Below, piece by piece: positions 34,090 to 45,438 of a DNA stretch of 64,000 nucleotides. The notes beneath the pieces are model-generated. The model was given only the letters and a program-made list of their open reading frames with translations, was not told where the DNA came from and searched no databases. The stretch is taken from positions 62,001-126,000 of the forward strand of contig QNQO01009192.1 in NCBI GenBank assembly GCA_003290165.1, given 5' to 3'. Position 1 is the first letter of the stretch; each line of letters begins with the position of its first letter. The stretch comes from Berberis thunbergii. Taxonomy: Eukaryota > Streptophyta > Magnoliopsida > Ranunculales > Berberidaceae. A program made the position numbers and the translations under genes.

Positions 34090-35847
34090 CAATGTAATCA
34101 TCTGAGGTAAGATTGAAGACGGAAATATGGACATTCAAATCTCTTTTAATAGAGCTTTATTCTTGTCTGTATCAAAGACCTACAAATGGGGCATAACTGA
34201 AGGTCTTGTCCACAATTGCAACATGTCTGATGTGTTGTCCACTGAAATCGTTGGCGCACCCTACACAAAAGATACACACGAACTCTCTCTCAAGAAATTT
34301 AAGTTGACAATAAATTAGCAGGCCCAGAAGTGTGAAGTTGCAATCTTGATTAGAAAAACTACTATCAGACAAAGAAAACAAATACCTGACATTGCACTTC
34401 AATACCATTGCAGTTCACAACCTCACATGCTGCTACAACATCCTATTTTTGGAAGACCAAACCAAAGATGGTTTCTTCAGTTGAATACAAAAAAAAAAAA
34501 AAAAAAAAAAGAGGTTATTCTGCATGCACATGCTTCCATACTAACCATGAATAGAACTCCAATCTTACTGCATTTGTCAATTGTTATGTTGTTCACTTTT
34601 CCTGCACATTAATCGATTGATCATAAATTCCTTCCAGTTTCCTATCAGAATTACAGGCGAATGCTATATAGAATTTTATGCTAACACTTTTTAAGGAAAT
34701 GCAATAATCTATTACTAAAATTATGCTGATGGAAAACTCACCTTGGATTTGCAAAACATAATCTTTGCAACCAAAGATATAAACAGATTGTTTGGCATCG
34801 CAATCACTAATAACCAAGTCTTTCATTCCAAATTGATTCTCAACCATCCATCTACTAAATGGCACAACATTGACAACAAAGACCAAGAGATAGCAGCTAA
34901 GGGATGCTTCCACGATGCTGATTTCTAACAAGAGGCGTGAGTGAATGAATGAGAGAAAGAACTTACTTGAGACCCATTTGAAGCTCCAATTTTGGAGGTC
35001 CGATTTTTGAGGAAGAAGAGCTAGCATGAGCTACTTTTTCAGAGACACTAACAACATTAGGTCTATCCTTTCGGTTCTTTGTCTTCATATCATCGGCAAC
35101 CTTCCTCAAACCTAGGATGAAAAGAATTGTATTGCAATCACACATTGTATTACTGGAACTAAAATATAATACTCGTACATTTATTTATGTTATTAATTGT
35201 ATGGGTACCTGAAGTCACAGATCCGGAACTGATTTCTTGAAATAAAGCAGCCATCCCTGGTTTTGATGATGAAGTATGAGAAGATTCGGCACTCATGAGG
35301 TAACCAGAGGGAGGAGGTGGAGGGGCAGGGCCTCCTGGCTTTGATAGGGCTGATATAGGAGCTGACGCACTTTTGCCAGTAGGACACCATACAGGATCCA
35401 AAGGATAGAAACTCTTGACAAAATCCCTCAAACCAGGCAAATAAAGTTCCTTCAAAGCTTTAGCCCATTCCACATGATTTGGATCTTTGCTTTTGTATTC
35501 CACAAGAATCTAATTTAGAACTATGAAGTCAGTCTTGAGCCTTGACTTACAGTATTCTTGTTATCAACTGATCTAGATTCTAGAATGGGAGTCTGCCAAA
35601 AACTGATCCAAAAGTTCACAAAAGGAAATCGAAGGTGAAGTAGTTAAACAAAATGGAAAATGGCAAAAGCTCCATATTTAGTTTCACCATTCAGTTTCTC
35701 TAGACATATCTTATTTCACTTAATATGTAAAGCCAATACAGAGTAACCAAGTTAACGAAATGGCTACCATTGTTTAACATACCTTGTTGTTATAGAATTT
35801 AGCCGTTTGCCAACTTTCTTCCACATGTGAAATAGGAAAGCTCATTC
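34090..35847 (-). pseudogene. Captured cyclase-associated protein (CAP) exons
   Basis: CAP binds actin monomers and promotes filament turnover in the cytosol. Minus-strand exons: 35,783-35,847 (MSFPISHVEESWQTAKFYNN); 35,209-35,509 (DPNHVEWAKALKELYLPGLR, a poly-proline linker APPPPPSGY, SSGSVTSG); 34,967-35,111 (GLRKVADDMKTKNR, IGPPKLELQMG); about 34,742-34,851 (DLVISDCDAKQSVYIFGCK, VLQIQ); and about 34,090-34,260 (GAPTISVDNTS, then decayed). Splice sites are mostly GT-AG. The N-terminal helical domain is absent, one beta-sheet exon (KVNNITVDKC region) was not found, and the last exon is broken. Genomic capture is evident from the retained introns. Confidence 0.92.
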
Positions 35848-36329
35848 CTTGAAAAGAAAAAATAGAAAACAACTAGTGTGAAAAAAAGAATATATGTAAA
35901 GACATTATAAATGTGCAGGCACACGTGTATGATGAGTAGTCAAGTAGAGAATGGTATAATACTAGCAAAAACAGTTGTTTTTAAAATAGCCGTGAACAAG
36001 TCAATGGTATAATACTAACAAAAACAGTTGTTTTTAAAATAACAACTTATCTTTTCTTTTGTTTTCGTTGTTTTTAAAATAACAGCTTATCTTTTCATGT
36101 GAACCTTCTATTTTGCTCCTCAAGGTCCTGCAGAACAATAGTGTTGTCTGTCATGTATAAGCACCAGAGTGAAATACAAAATCAACTGAGCTATGTGTGT
36201 GTTTGAACAGAATCTGAAGAAGAGGACTATGTGTGTCGATACAAGAAGAGGACCAAGTCTATAATTGTCAACATGTAGAAATTCATTTTTTTGTGGAAAG
36301 TACATAGCTTAGCATGAGAGAAGACAAAC

Positions 36330-37684
36330 CTTGAACATGGAAGCCAACCACTAAGACCGACAACTACACTTAAGTTGACCCGGTACTGATTGCCATTTCC
36401 GTACTTCCCCTGAGCACAACAAGTGGCAGAGTAGAGAGCAGTCGCTGCACCCATACTAAAGCCCGCAACACCCAGTTTTACTGCAATCAAAAAGATGTGC
36501 ACAGGTTATGATAGAAAATTCAACTGAAAAACTCAGCAATATGCCGTAAAAATATATGTTAAGCCTCAAGTCAGTATGTGACAAGGAATATCAGTTTAGG
36601 TACAGTTCATAATATCAATAACTTCATAGGTTATATTATATGGTGAGGTGAACAAATATTAAATGTTTGAAATGTAGGCTCAACCTATAAGTTAATAACA
36701 CAAAGTGGAAAATGTGGCAGACATGCTCATAAATCATGACAATAAGCAAATTCTCTTTGTCGCAAAACACTGTAAATAGATGGAATTTCTAAGAAGAACC
36801 TACTGTCAGATGGCTCAGTCGACAACAGGTTTTCAACATGTGCTGCTGCAGCATCTAAGCCTACCACATCGTCAGGTCCGTCTGCTGAAAGTTCTCCTAC
36901 ATCAAACCCTGGTATAAATTGAACAAGCATAAACAGTCATACTTATAGAAGAGTTTACTTGAATTAAGTCCATAATTAACAAAAGAAGTTTACATAAAGA
37001 TATGAAATCTTACATGCGCTGCAAGGAAATCCACCAAAGGCTGCTACTGGTCTTGTCGGAGCTGTAGGACATATCCATTTAATCTGCAACAAATTCGACA
37101 GGACTATTACTAATAAAGTACATTCAAATGCTATAATCATTGTCAACAAAGCTAACAACTGATTTTACAGATGTCTGCAACAAACACAACGCAGAACTAT
37201 TAGAATCCTTACATTTGGAAGATGTAGAGACTCCAAAAGTTGCGAACAGCTGCATACAAATAAAAAACAGATAATTAGATAGCCTATCCGGGATTATCTC
37301 CTTCTCATAATTAAAATCTGTTCAACAAGGCATTAACCAAACATTGAAAAGTGCAATACGTTACAATTCAATTATATGCACTGTTAGTTTTTTTATTAAG
37401 ATCTTCGAGACTACTGAGACAAAACTTTGACAGTTTCCAGATTTGGGTTATGGAGACCACAATCCAAGAAATAGACAATACCCATTGCCATCAAACTATC
37501 AATAGCTGTCTACCAATACACACAAAGAGCTCTCATTGCCAATAGCAATATTGTGGCCATTAAAAATAAGTAATAATTGGAACTAACCAGAACCCACAGT
37601 GGGACTATTGTAGCTCATCTTAACAGGCTGGAGAACCCCTCCACTAACAAGACCCCCTTCTTTTTCAACAATTAAGAAGAGATC
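36330..37684 (-). pseudogene. Captured acyl-protein thioesterase-like exons (5' half)
   Basis: The family hydrolyses thioester-linked acyl groups from proteins or lysophospholipids in the cytosol. Minus-strand exons: 37,588-37,684 (5' UTR plus start MSYNSPTVGSG), 37,213-37,249 (CSQLLESLHLPN), 37,014-37,083 (IKWICPTAPTRPVAAFGGFP), 36,804-36,908 (DGPDDVVGLDAAAAHVENLL), 36,330-36,480 (VKLGVAGFSMGAATALYSAT, LSVVVGLSGWLPCS). The nucleophile motif GFSMG is intact, but the exon carrying the conserved REQGDNG-like HGLGD segment was not seen, and the distal half with the catalytic Asp and His is missing. It is followed downstream by CAP exons; joining the last exon here to the first CAP exon at their splice sites would reach a stop after 17 codons. 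Confidence 0.9.
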
Positions 37685-38527
37685 CTGCAATGAAGAAATA
37701 ACTCAATTGACAATCTTTATTTATACAAAATTTGAGTGGGTTAGGGTTGGAATAATGGAATAAATCCCATGAGTCTACATCAGCTGCTCTCTTATTTTAC
37801 TCCAGCTCTAAGCTGGTCTGGAAACAGCCTAGAACCCCAGAAAGTGAAAGACACCAACAAGAAAAGTAGGAAATCTTTATGAGCACAGAATCCATAATAA
37901 ATCATAACATGAATGAGCCCACAGCACAATACAACAAGCAACTAAGGTGGTCATTTGGATTTGCAAAAAAACACAAAGAATCTATGCTTTGAGGACAGTA
38001 TTGGCAAAGTAAAGGAATCTCAACTACAACAACCTCAAGCAGATTTCCAAAACAAAATCAGTATAAACCTCATTTTTCATTTTGTTGATAGATGGATACC
38101 CCTAAATACTTAAATCACCTAAAAAAACACTTCAATCACCCAAAAACGAAAATTAATATACAAGTAATGAAATGGGGTTATTCATTCAAGCATTTAAAAC
38201 TAACCTGAAGTGGAAGTGGACTTACTTTAGTGAAGAAAACACAAAAGCAAATTTAGTCAATCTTGTTTCATGTCTCTTATCCTTCAAGGTTTGGTCTTCT
38301 TGACATTTGGGTTACGTGCTAGTAAATTAATTAACAAAATTCCAAATATTTAAATCGAACAATTTACTATCATGAAGGCCTTCCAATAACTTTTTGAGTT
38401 TTGAAACATGAAACCTTTCGTCAACTGATACTTTCAAAATCACATTAAACAACTAAAAACCTAAGGGAAGTTGGCACTTCCAATCATGAAGAGGGACAAT
38501 TTTAGATAAACGTGAGCTGACAATGTG

Positions 38528-38775
38528 TTAGTTGTTGAGATGACTCACTGGGATAGAATCTAAATGAGACAGCAGCCTCCCAAGTCCACCACCCTCTTTA
38601 ACACATTCTTCTGCCAGGATACTAGCAATGGTCCTATCTTCGTCTGTATCTTGAAGGCTGCTATTTAAACTTGAGCTAGAACTTCCATATGAATTACTAT
38701 GGATTTCATTCATGTAAGTGTAATGAAAGCTCCTACCATATATTACCTGTAAAGAACGAATGGGAGACATAAGAG
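38528..38775 (-). pseudogene. Unassigned captured exon (possible OTU deubiquitinase N-terminal part)
   Basis: An open minus-strand stretch with SSSSSLNSSLQDTDEDRTIA, SILAEECVKEGGGLGRLL and SHLDSIPVSHLNN. The pattern of an acidic-serine region followed by IA..L.EE and G..GR.L..L.S.P resembles the segment before the catalytic domain of some plant OTU cysteine proteases, but no catalytic residues are included. A neighbouring piece at 39,785-39,830 (VRQLWDLTRDVLVW) may belong to the same gene. Treat the family name as a guess. Confidence 0.3.
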
Positions 38776-40239
38776 TCAACTCCTAGCATATATGAAGCTA
38801 AAAGACAAGTGCTGGCCTTAGATAGTAGAGCCCAAAGCAAAATTGTAAAATCAGCCTAGATACATACAACAACAACCAACCAAAAAAAAAAAACAGACCA
38901 CATGTAACACTTCAATGGGACTCTAAATGAGATAGTGAATAAATTAGAATCCTAAATGATTTAATGTAGCCATATCAGTTCAAAAATAGTTGCAATAAGG
39001 TTGCTACTTATTTGACCATTGGCAACAAAGTATATCTACATAACTAGCTAAAAGACTAAGTGTTTCCAATTTCTAGCGAAAGACGACACTGTCCTAGGCT
39101 AGTGTTAGTGAATCATGATATCATACAGGATTTCGAGCATTAGGATTCCTAGCAGTTCATATTAGTGTCCAAGCAAACAGGCTTATCAATGGATCCATGC
39201 ATAAAGCAGTCTATCCAATTACAGAACCAGCTTAAACAACACATCACAAGATGAATGCCTCCAGTTAGACATTAGAGAACTCCAAGGTAAATCCTTAGCA
39301 AATATCTGAAAACAACAACTACAATATCATATATTCACGGGAACCATCCTGTCATCATTTTCCAGTATTCTCTAATGGACAAGCTCCATCATGAGCACAC
39401 TATGGTGAAAACAGTATAATGATAATGCTGCATGAAATTAATGGAAAATAGGCAGAACAAAGCTGGATTAAAGAAACAAAATGATACTGGAGCAACTACA
39501 TATGCACCATTTTTTACAGTTACCAGGTCCTTGCAAAAGATATATATACCTCAGTGCATAAGCATACAAAAGTTTATACGAAATTATATTTTTATAGCAT
39601 AGACACGTAATGAGGGAAAGTTCACAAAGAAAATGGAAAGTTGTCACACAAGAGAAATAGCATATGATTATTTCATATACTTTGACTAGCATGATTCACA
39701 CATAAAAAAGGAAAATCTGTCCAGAAAATTCATAAACGGGTTGAAAGGTAACCCATCCTTAGTGAGCTTGGAAAATGGAAACCATACCAGGACATCTCTT
39801 GTAAGATCCCAGAGCTGGCGCACGTCTGTCCGTCAGTGAAGGTATTTCTCCAAATACACAAGACTACAATTTTGAAAAAGCAACAAACAACATTACCAAG
39901 GACTCTGAGCTGAAAATCAACAATTTTAAGGGAAGAGGATATTTTGCAGAAATACATATACTTGCATAATGAAAGAGGGGTAGGAGATCGAGACAATACA
40001 AATACAAATAGCTTGATGGTTCATTACACCCTAAGGTTAGAATGCAGCATTCCAGCAAAGTACACAATAAGTACAAACATGTTACTTGTACTATATATAC
40101 AAATAAGTACACATCAAAAAAAAAAAAAAAAGTGCAAGCATATGACATGCATGTACTATACACAAATAGCCTTAAGGGATGGTTTAGCAAATAGTTACAT
40201 GAAGAAAACATCGATCAACTTTTATTAGCAATAGAGAAA

Positions 40240-41135
40240 TGATTTTCTCCAAGAAACAGTCATTTAAATGGAGATCCTCCATAACAGCAAGCCAAACCTT
40301 TGTCCTCTAAAGTGAAGATTAGTAGCCTGATCAGAATAGTTAAGTATCACATCTCCTGTGAATGACGATCCACCGCAGTATCGAACCTTTACTCTATTCC
40401 AATTATAAAATCTGCAAACAGGAAGTAGTATGAGCTTTTGTACTTAATATGGAAGATACCTTGACATAGCCCTGAGATGCATATAAAAAACACATAGAAA
40501 AGCCCTACAGTAAATTCCACACGCAAAAAAACCACAAAATTGGGAGAAAACTACAGGCCTAAACCAGCGTAAAAGCAGTTTTTCAGAAATCTCACCTGGG
40601 TTAAATTTGGCCTTGTTGCTCAGCAAACCAGAGAATTCAATTTGCTTTTCCATTTTCTTTGAGGAGCCTAAGCGTGTATCTCTACGAGCAAGGCAAGTTG
40701 TGACATTGTTACACCAGCCTCCTCCCTTGGAACATAAATGAAAGAAACAAAAGGTTGTGTTACAATTGAACTCAGTTCATTCGACAGATCGTTTGCCTCA
40801 TTAGATTAGATTATCTACTCCAAGTTGAGATCCGTTGCGGAGATTTGGTATTGCTCCTTTTGAAATAAAACTACTAGCTTGATTTGGTTGTGTAAAAAAT
40901 TACCTCAATATGAACCAACCAATTGTTAATCCCAGTGTTGGATCCTTTATCAATATGGTAAGCCGGCGGACTCCCATCCAAACAAACTGTAACAAATACG
41001 AAATTTCACAAACCGGATTACAATCATCAACATTGAATGTACAGATGTGAAAAAGCTTTACTAATAGAAGAGGTTGTTACCAGCTCCTTTAGCTACGACA
41101 TTTTGAAGGAGAGTAATTCCCACAGGGAATCCATC
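40240..41135 (-). pseudogene. Captured pectin acetylesterase exons
   Basis: Pectin acetylesterases are secreted enzymes removing acetyl groups from cell-wall pectin. Minus-strand exons: about 41,081-41,133 (GFPVGITLLQNVVAKGA), 40,904-40,986 ([27 protein letters not shown]), 40,596-40,725 ([35 protein letters not shown]) and from 40,411 downward ([27 protein letters not shown]). The oxyanion motif GGGWC is intact. A 1-base loss after LHFRGQR (about 40,297) shifts the frame before WLAVMEDL, and the part with the catalytic Ser (GCSAGG in the family), Asp and His is missing. No signal peptide is present. Confidence 0.92.
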
Positions 41136-41256
41136 GAGTACTTGTTGTTTTAGCCCAATGAATAATATAGATTTACATGCTTTCAAATAGTAATATAGAT
41201 TTTTGTGTGTGTAACCCGGGGTAGAGAATTATGTGTTGATTGTGTTATGAACTTAC

Positions 41257-41602
41257 CTTATTCCAACTATTCCCAAGGAACTCATTTACTGCCAAACCAT
41301 TCATTCCATACATCACAGGTGATGACCAGTATCCCCATATCCACCACTTCTTCACATCATCTGCAGTAAAAACATAGGAAATTTAGCTACCTATAGAGAA
41401 TGTCTAATAGAACATAGAAACATGACTGTAATAGGACATACTTCTTGATAGAGCAAATCCACCCAAAACCAACATGACAAGCACTGCAAATGCTCCAAAT
41501 GTGTTTGCAACAATCATGCTCCTTCCTAAAGCTGCGATGAGCCGGAACAGTCCCGAAGCAAGCTGGTGTATAAGTAGGAGCATAAGGAACTGTCTGAAAA
41601 GC
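41257..41602 (-). pseudogene. Captured PDR-type ABCG transporter exons (end of first membrane domain)
   Basis: Two exons with GT-AG borders: 41,442-41,602 (LFRQFLMLLLIHQLASGLFR, GRSMIVANTFGAFAVLVMLV, LGGFALSR) and 41,257-41,360 (DDVKKWWIWGYWSSPVMYGM, NGLAVNEFLGNSW). In PDR proteins this segment directly follows YYVIGF-P, which is exactly where the fragment at 22,647-24,790 ends. The reading frame is open across both exons. Splicing onto the pectin acetylesterase exon at a nearby AG (about 41,134) would change the frame. Confidence 0.92.
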
Positions 41603-42219
41603 CTGCAAGAATACAATTGTATTGGTTATCAATTGGGATTTATTGAAGAGAATGGTGGATATAGCCATTACAATTTAAGCAATTTGTTTTTCCGCTAATA
41701 AATTGAAACATAAGCTGAAAGGGATGCATAGATAAATTTAAGCAATTTTTTTACCATCTGATTTCAATACACATTTATTTATTGTTCCTTGGCATTGTCA
41801 CAAATTCCGAAAGTTAACTCAATATATGATAAATTCTCTAGAAGTGTATTGCCAAGATTTATATTCTTACTTTTTTTCTTAATCAGCTCTATGATGGATC
41901 TTCACAACACCATCATGAATATTGCTTTGAATAAAAATATGCAATCATTGTGAAATATTCTCAAATTGCCTTAGAAGTTTGAATCATTCATCCCCAACAA
42001 CTATGTAATAAGAGACGTAAAAATAGTTGCTACATCTGTATTTTTGGTTTTTTCATGCTTAAACATAATAAATACTTCACTGGTCCAACAGGGATCAGAA
42101 ATAAAGTGTAAAAAGCTTGGGTGGCAACTGAAACAACTTCATGCAGGTAAGCAAAGCATGTATGTATTTCCCTACATATGTATATAAACCCAAGGTACAA
42201 GGCGAAAAGGTGAACATAC

Positions 42220-43150
42220 TAAAGATACAACACGTACCTCTTTGCATTCCTGCCCACAAAATGAAGTGCATAAACTATCTGACCCAGTAGGAGACATGTT
42301 TATTTGTCGTATGCATGATTTATGATCTGCAGCGAACAAAAATGTCAACAGGTTTCAGTCTACACTCTTGTAGTCCTCTTTGAAGAGACGATGGAAGAAA
42401 AAGCATAAACAACTAATCCCAGACAAAAAAGCAAACGAAGTATTGTTTGCACTAGCAGCTAGAACTTTCATAATCTAAAATATGAGAATAAATAATGCTG
42501 AGTTGGGTTGGGTTTTTCTCTGAGAATTTTTTTTTTTTTTTTTAAATCATGAACAACACCCTAAATTCCGATCAGGTTTTACACCCCAATATGATTCGTA
42601 ACCAATAGAAGTCGTTGAACAGATCTAAGAAAAACATGCAAATCAATTATCAAGATTAAAACCATTAATTTCAATTGAAAACAGATAAGAATGTCTTAGA
42701 TCAAACCAAAACCCCCAATTTCATATCCAAAACAACCCCATACAAAAAACCCTAATTTAATCAGCTCCAAAATTGATCAAAACCGTGAATTTTTAAATTG
42801 GAAAACGCAATCAGATCTAAAGACCAAACAACATCACCTGATCCCGACAGAAACCCAAAATCCAGATCTACGAGTTATCGATTTAAACAATAATTAGACC
42901 TCAAATTACTAATTACTGACAAAACAATATCACCTAATCAGTCAGAAACCCTAAATCCAGATCTATGAATTACGGATTTAAACCTCAATTAGACCTCAGA
43001 TTACTAATTACTCATATAAACAGATCAGTTGAAGAACAAAAACGGAAATCGAATAACAAAAAAAGAGAGAAATCTCTCTTACCTTAAGAGAGTGAGAGAG
43101 AAAACTTTGAAGAAGCTTTGAATGAAATCGAAATAAGAATGATCAGAATT
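42220..43150 (-). promoter_or_regulatory. Probable captured 5' leader at the right end of the Pack-CACTA
   Basis: On the minus strand a CT-rich leader (TTTTCTCTCTCACTCTCTTA, about 43,085-43,115) ends in AAG/GTAAGAG, a strong donor, and is followed by a long AT-rich intron-like tract with CCCTAATTT motifs. At about 42,237-42,328 an AG-bounded segment has an ATG (MSPTGSDSLCTSFCGQECKE) and a GTACGT donor. This looks like the 5' UTR, UTR intron and second exon of a plant gene, upstream of all captured exons. It may drive a chimeric minus-strand transcript; that is inference. Confidence 0.45.
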
Positions 43151-43249
43151 TTAGAATCAAAACCTGATTGCTTCATATGTTTCTTTGTTGGGAAGATGAC
43201 CCGACCCGAACTCAAACCTCGTTTCATCACTTCTTGAGCTTTTTCCATT

Positions 43250-43470
43250 ACAAGGGCTCACAAATGATCAAACAAAACCTTTTGAAATCGAAGGAAACCT
43301 CAATCGATCTCTCCTCTGCGCTGCCTCGATCTCTCCTCTGCGCTCCTCTGCTCCTCAATCGATCTCTCCTCTGCTCCTCTGCCTCGATATCTCCTCTGCG
43401 CTGCCTCGAAGGAAACCGTTGGGTTTCTCTCTGTGTCGAAAATCTTTCACCCAATGACCGCCCAAACTCT
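43250..43470. repeat. Degenerate CTCCTCTG microrepeat block
   Basis: Repeated CGATCTCTCCTCTGCGCTGC and CTCCTCTGCTCCTC units. They create open frames on both strands without any family similarity, so no gene is called. Confidence 0.6.
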
Positions 43471-43587
43471 TTCTATTCCCCCATTTTTTCGCAAGCGGGA
43501 AACCTGTTTTCGCCAAAGCGGGAAACGCGTTTTCGCCAAAGCGCGAAAGTCCTTCCTCCACGCATGCGGCCCACGTGCAAAACGCTC

Positions 43588-43920
43588 TTATTAGCAACGG
43601 TTTTTGGCTGTTTCCCCTTATAGCCACGGTTTTGAGCCGTGGCCAATTTTTTTTTAGCAACGGTTTTAGACCGTTGGCATTATAGACACGGTTTTTAACC
43701 GTGGCAAAGATACCAACGGTTTTGAGCCGTGGCCACAGTTGTAGCCACGGTTTTAAACCGTTGGTAATTATAGCCACGGTTTTGTGCCGTGGCAAATAAA
43801 CCAACGGTGTTTAGCCATGGCCAGTTTTTTTTTTGTCACGGTTTTAGGCCGTTGGTAATTATAGCCACGGTTTTAGGCCGTGGCAAATCAACCAACGGTT
43901 TAAAACCGTGGCCAGCTCGG
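43588..43920. repeat. Subterminal palindrome array, right end of the Pack-CACTA
   Basis: About a dozen copies of GCCACGGTTTTAAGCCGTGGC-type palindromes, including AGCAACGG, ACCAACGG and GACACGG variants, mirroring the left end. Spacers are short (TTATA, AAATAAACC). Confidence 0.9.
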
Positions 43921-43949
43921 CGTAGCTAAACGGGGTTTTTGGTGTAGTG

Positions 43950-44806
43950 GTTAGAGATAAGAAACATATGAATTGTTCAGAGGTGTAGCATGATGAATAT
44001 GTGTTCCACAAGCACGAAATAACGATAGTTCTAGGAAATTTGCAGAATTGTTTGCAGGCCATATGGGAATTTGTATGTCCAAAATTACCCTTAGAATGGA
44101 TTAGTTTTGGTTTTGATAGTTTACTTAATATTGATTCAGATTAGCAAAACTGTCTGAAGGTCAGTTAATTGATGGGAGGCTGGAATGTCTTTACCATGGC
44201 TGGCAGTTTGAAGGCAACGGGAAATGCGTAAAGATACCTCAGGTATGCTTCAACTCTCAAGTACACCTTGTTTAATTTGATCTATAAGCATTCATAAGCA
44301 AACCTAGAATTACAAGATGCAAATCATCGACAGAATCATGTTATCTGTTTATCATTTTTATTTATTGAAACATAAAAATTGATCTTAGTAGACAGCCGAA
44401 TCCTGGAAACACACTGATTCAACTATGCCCTGGCGAATTAAGTGTCATGGATTCTAACCTATAAGCCCTATAGTTTGGGCATTTGCATAGAACAATCTGT
44501 TAGACTGGTTTTTTGTTCTGCATATGATGCTTTTAATAACCCCTTTTCAATGCCACTACAGCTTCCTAGAGGGGCGAAAATTCCTCGATCAGCTTGTGTC
44601 AAAACATATGAGGTAAAGGATTCTCAAGGAGTAATATGGGTATGGATGTCAGACAAGAACCCAGCGAACCCCAATAAGCTACCTTGGTTTGAGAACTTTG
44701 CTAGACCAGGCTTTCAGGACATCTCAACTACCCATGAGCTACCCTACGATCATTCAATACTTCTCGAAAACCTCACGGATCCAGCCCATACACCAATCTC
44801 ACATGA
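43950..44806 (+). repeat. Inverted duplication, left arm, inner part
   Basis: Matches the reverse complement of 46,447-47,301 almost perfectly from GTTAGAGATAAG to CACCAATCTCACAT. With 32,483-33,310 it makes a left arm of about 1.69 kb. The arms diverge abruptly after 44,806/46,447, where the pseudogene continues on this side only. Confidence 0.92.
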
Positions 44807-45438
44807 TAGAACTGACTGGACTGCCAAGAGGGAAGAAGGTCTCCCCTAGCAAAGGTGTTTCCTAAATGGTACTTTCATCATAATGCAAGCAAGGTTTTGA
44901 ACAAGACATGGGTTTTCTGTCATCGCAGAACGAGATCCTAATAAAAGAGAAGGTTCCTACAAAGAAACTATACCTTAATCTGAAGCCTTCTGACATCTGC
45001 GTTTCTGAGTATAGGAAATGGATAGATAAAGTTGGGCATGGAATGCCTTACCACTTTGGACATAATACAATTTCAATGCCGAAAGAACCTGCTGTGGTTG
45101 AGCATGCACCTGCAGAGATATTTGCAGGAATGTCAGCGTCATCTCCAGCCAAGGATGGAGTTGGAACAATGTATGCACCTTACCTTGCAAATCGGTATTT
45201 TCGTCATGTAATACATTGTAAGGGATGTAGGAGCGCCGTTCAAGCATTTCAAACTTGGAAAAAAGCTCTTTCTGTTCTGGCTATTGCTTGTGCTGCATTG
45301 GCTATTCTAGTTTCGGGACGACAATGGAAGGCTATTCTTTTGGTTACATCTACATTGTGCTTGGGTGGAGCATATGCATGCTCTACCGCTGTAGCAAAGA
45401 ACACAACAAACTTCATTAGGAAGCATAGAATACTGTAA
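44140..45438 (+). pseudogene. PTC52-like Rieske oxygenase pseudogene (left copy)
   Basis: PTC52/PAO-family proteins are chloroplast inner-envelope Rieske oxygenases. Exon 44,140-44,242 reads [20 protein letters not shown] and [10 protein letters not shown], giving the second half of the Rieske cluster (CLYHGW), and has a GTATGC donor. After an intron, exon 44,562 onward reads LPRGAKIPRSACVKTYEV, GVIWVWMSDKNPANPNKLPW and LLENLTDPAHTPISHDRTDW (mononuclear-iron region). Next, the roughly 60 codons normally between KRE and SPLAK are deleted. Then SPLAKVFPKWYFHHNASKV is followed by a 1-base loss before EQDMGFLSSQNE. The C-terminal part (44,917-45,438) has the CX2C-like HVIHCKGCRS motif and two hydrophobic segments. 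The first Rieske exon (CPH motif) and the transit peptide are absent. Confidence 0.92.

Larger units (their letters stand above)
33311..43949. mobile_element. Pack-CACTA element, 10.6 kb, with exact GTT target duplication
   Basis: Ends CACTACACCAAAAACCCC and GGGGTTTTTGGTGTAGTG are perfect inverted repeats of 18 bp. They are flanked by GTT (33,308-33,310 and 43,950-43,952), the 3-bp duplication expected of CACTA transposons. The unoccupied site CTAGTATGTTAGAGATAAG is present in reverse at 47,289-47,307. Both subterminal regions carry arrays of a 21-bp palindrome. Between them lie intron-containing exon sets of CAP, acyl-protein thioesterase, an unassigned gene, pectin acetylesterase and a PDR transporter, all on the minus strand. 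No CACTA transposase is recognisable, so the element is non-autonomous. Confidence 0.93.

Noticed and set aside
41257..41602. Continuation of the PDR gene at 22,647-24,790 as one split gene
   Set aside because: On the minus strand these exons lie upstream of the fragment they should follow, and they are inside a different transposon.
43168..43804. Long open frames on both strands near the right CACTA end
   Set aside because: They are produced by CTCCTCTG microrepeats and the palindrome array.
33335..43920. CRISPR-like array because of regularly repeated palindromes
   Set aside because: The spacers are short and not unique, and the repeats sit at both ends of a CACTA transposon in a plant genome.
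44442..44560. Start codon extending the PTC52 exon upstream (MSWILTYKPYS...)
   Set aside because: This part lies in the intron between KIPQ and LPRGAK, which has GT and AG borders; the ATG is not a plausible start.
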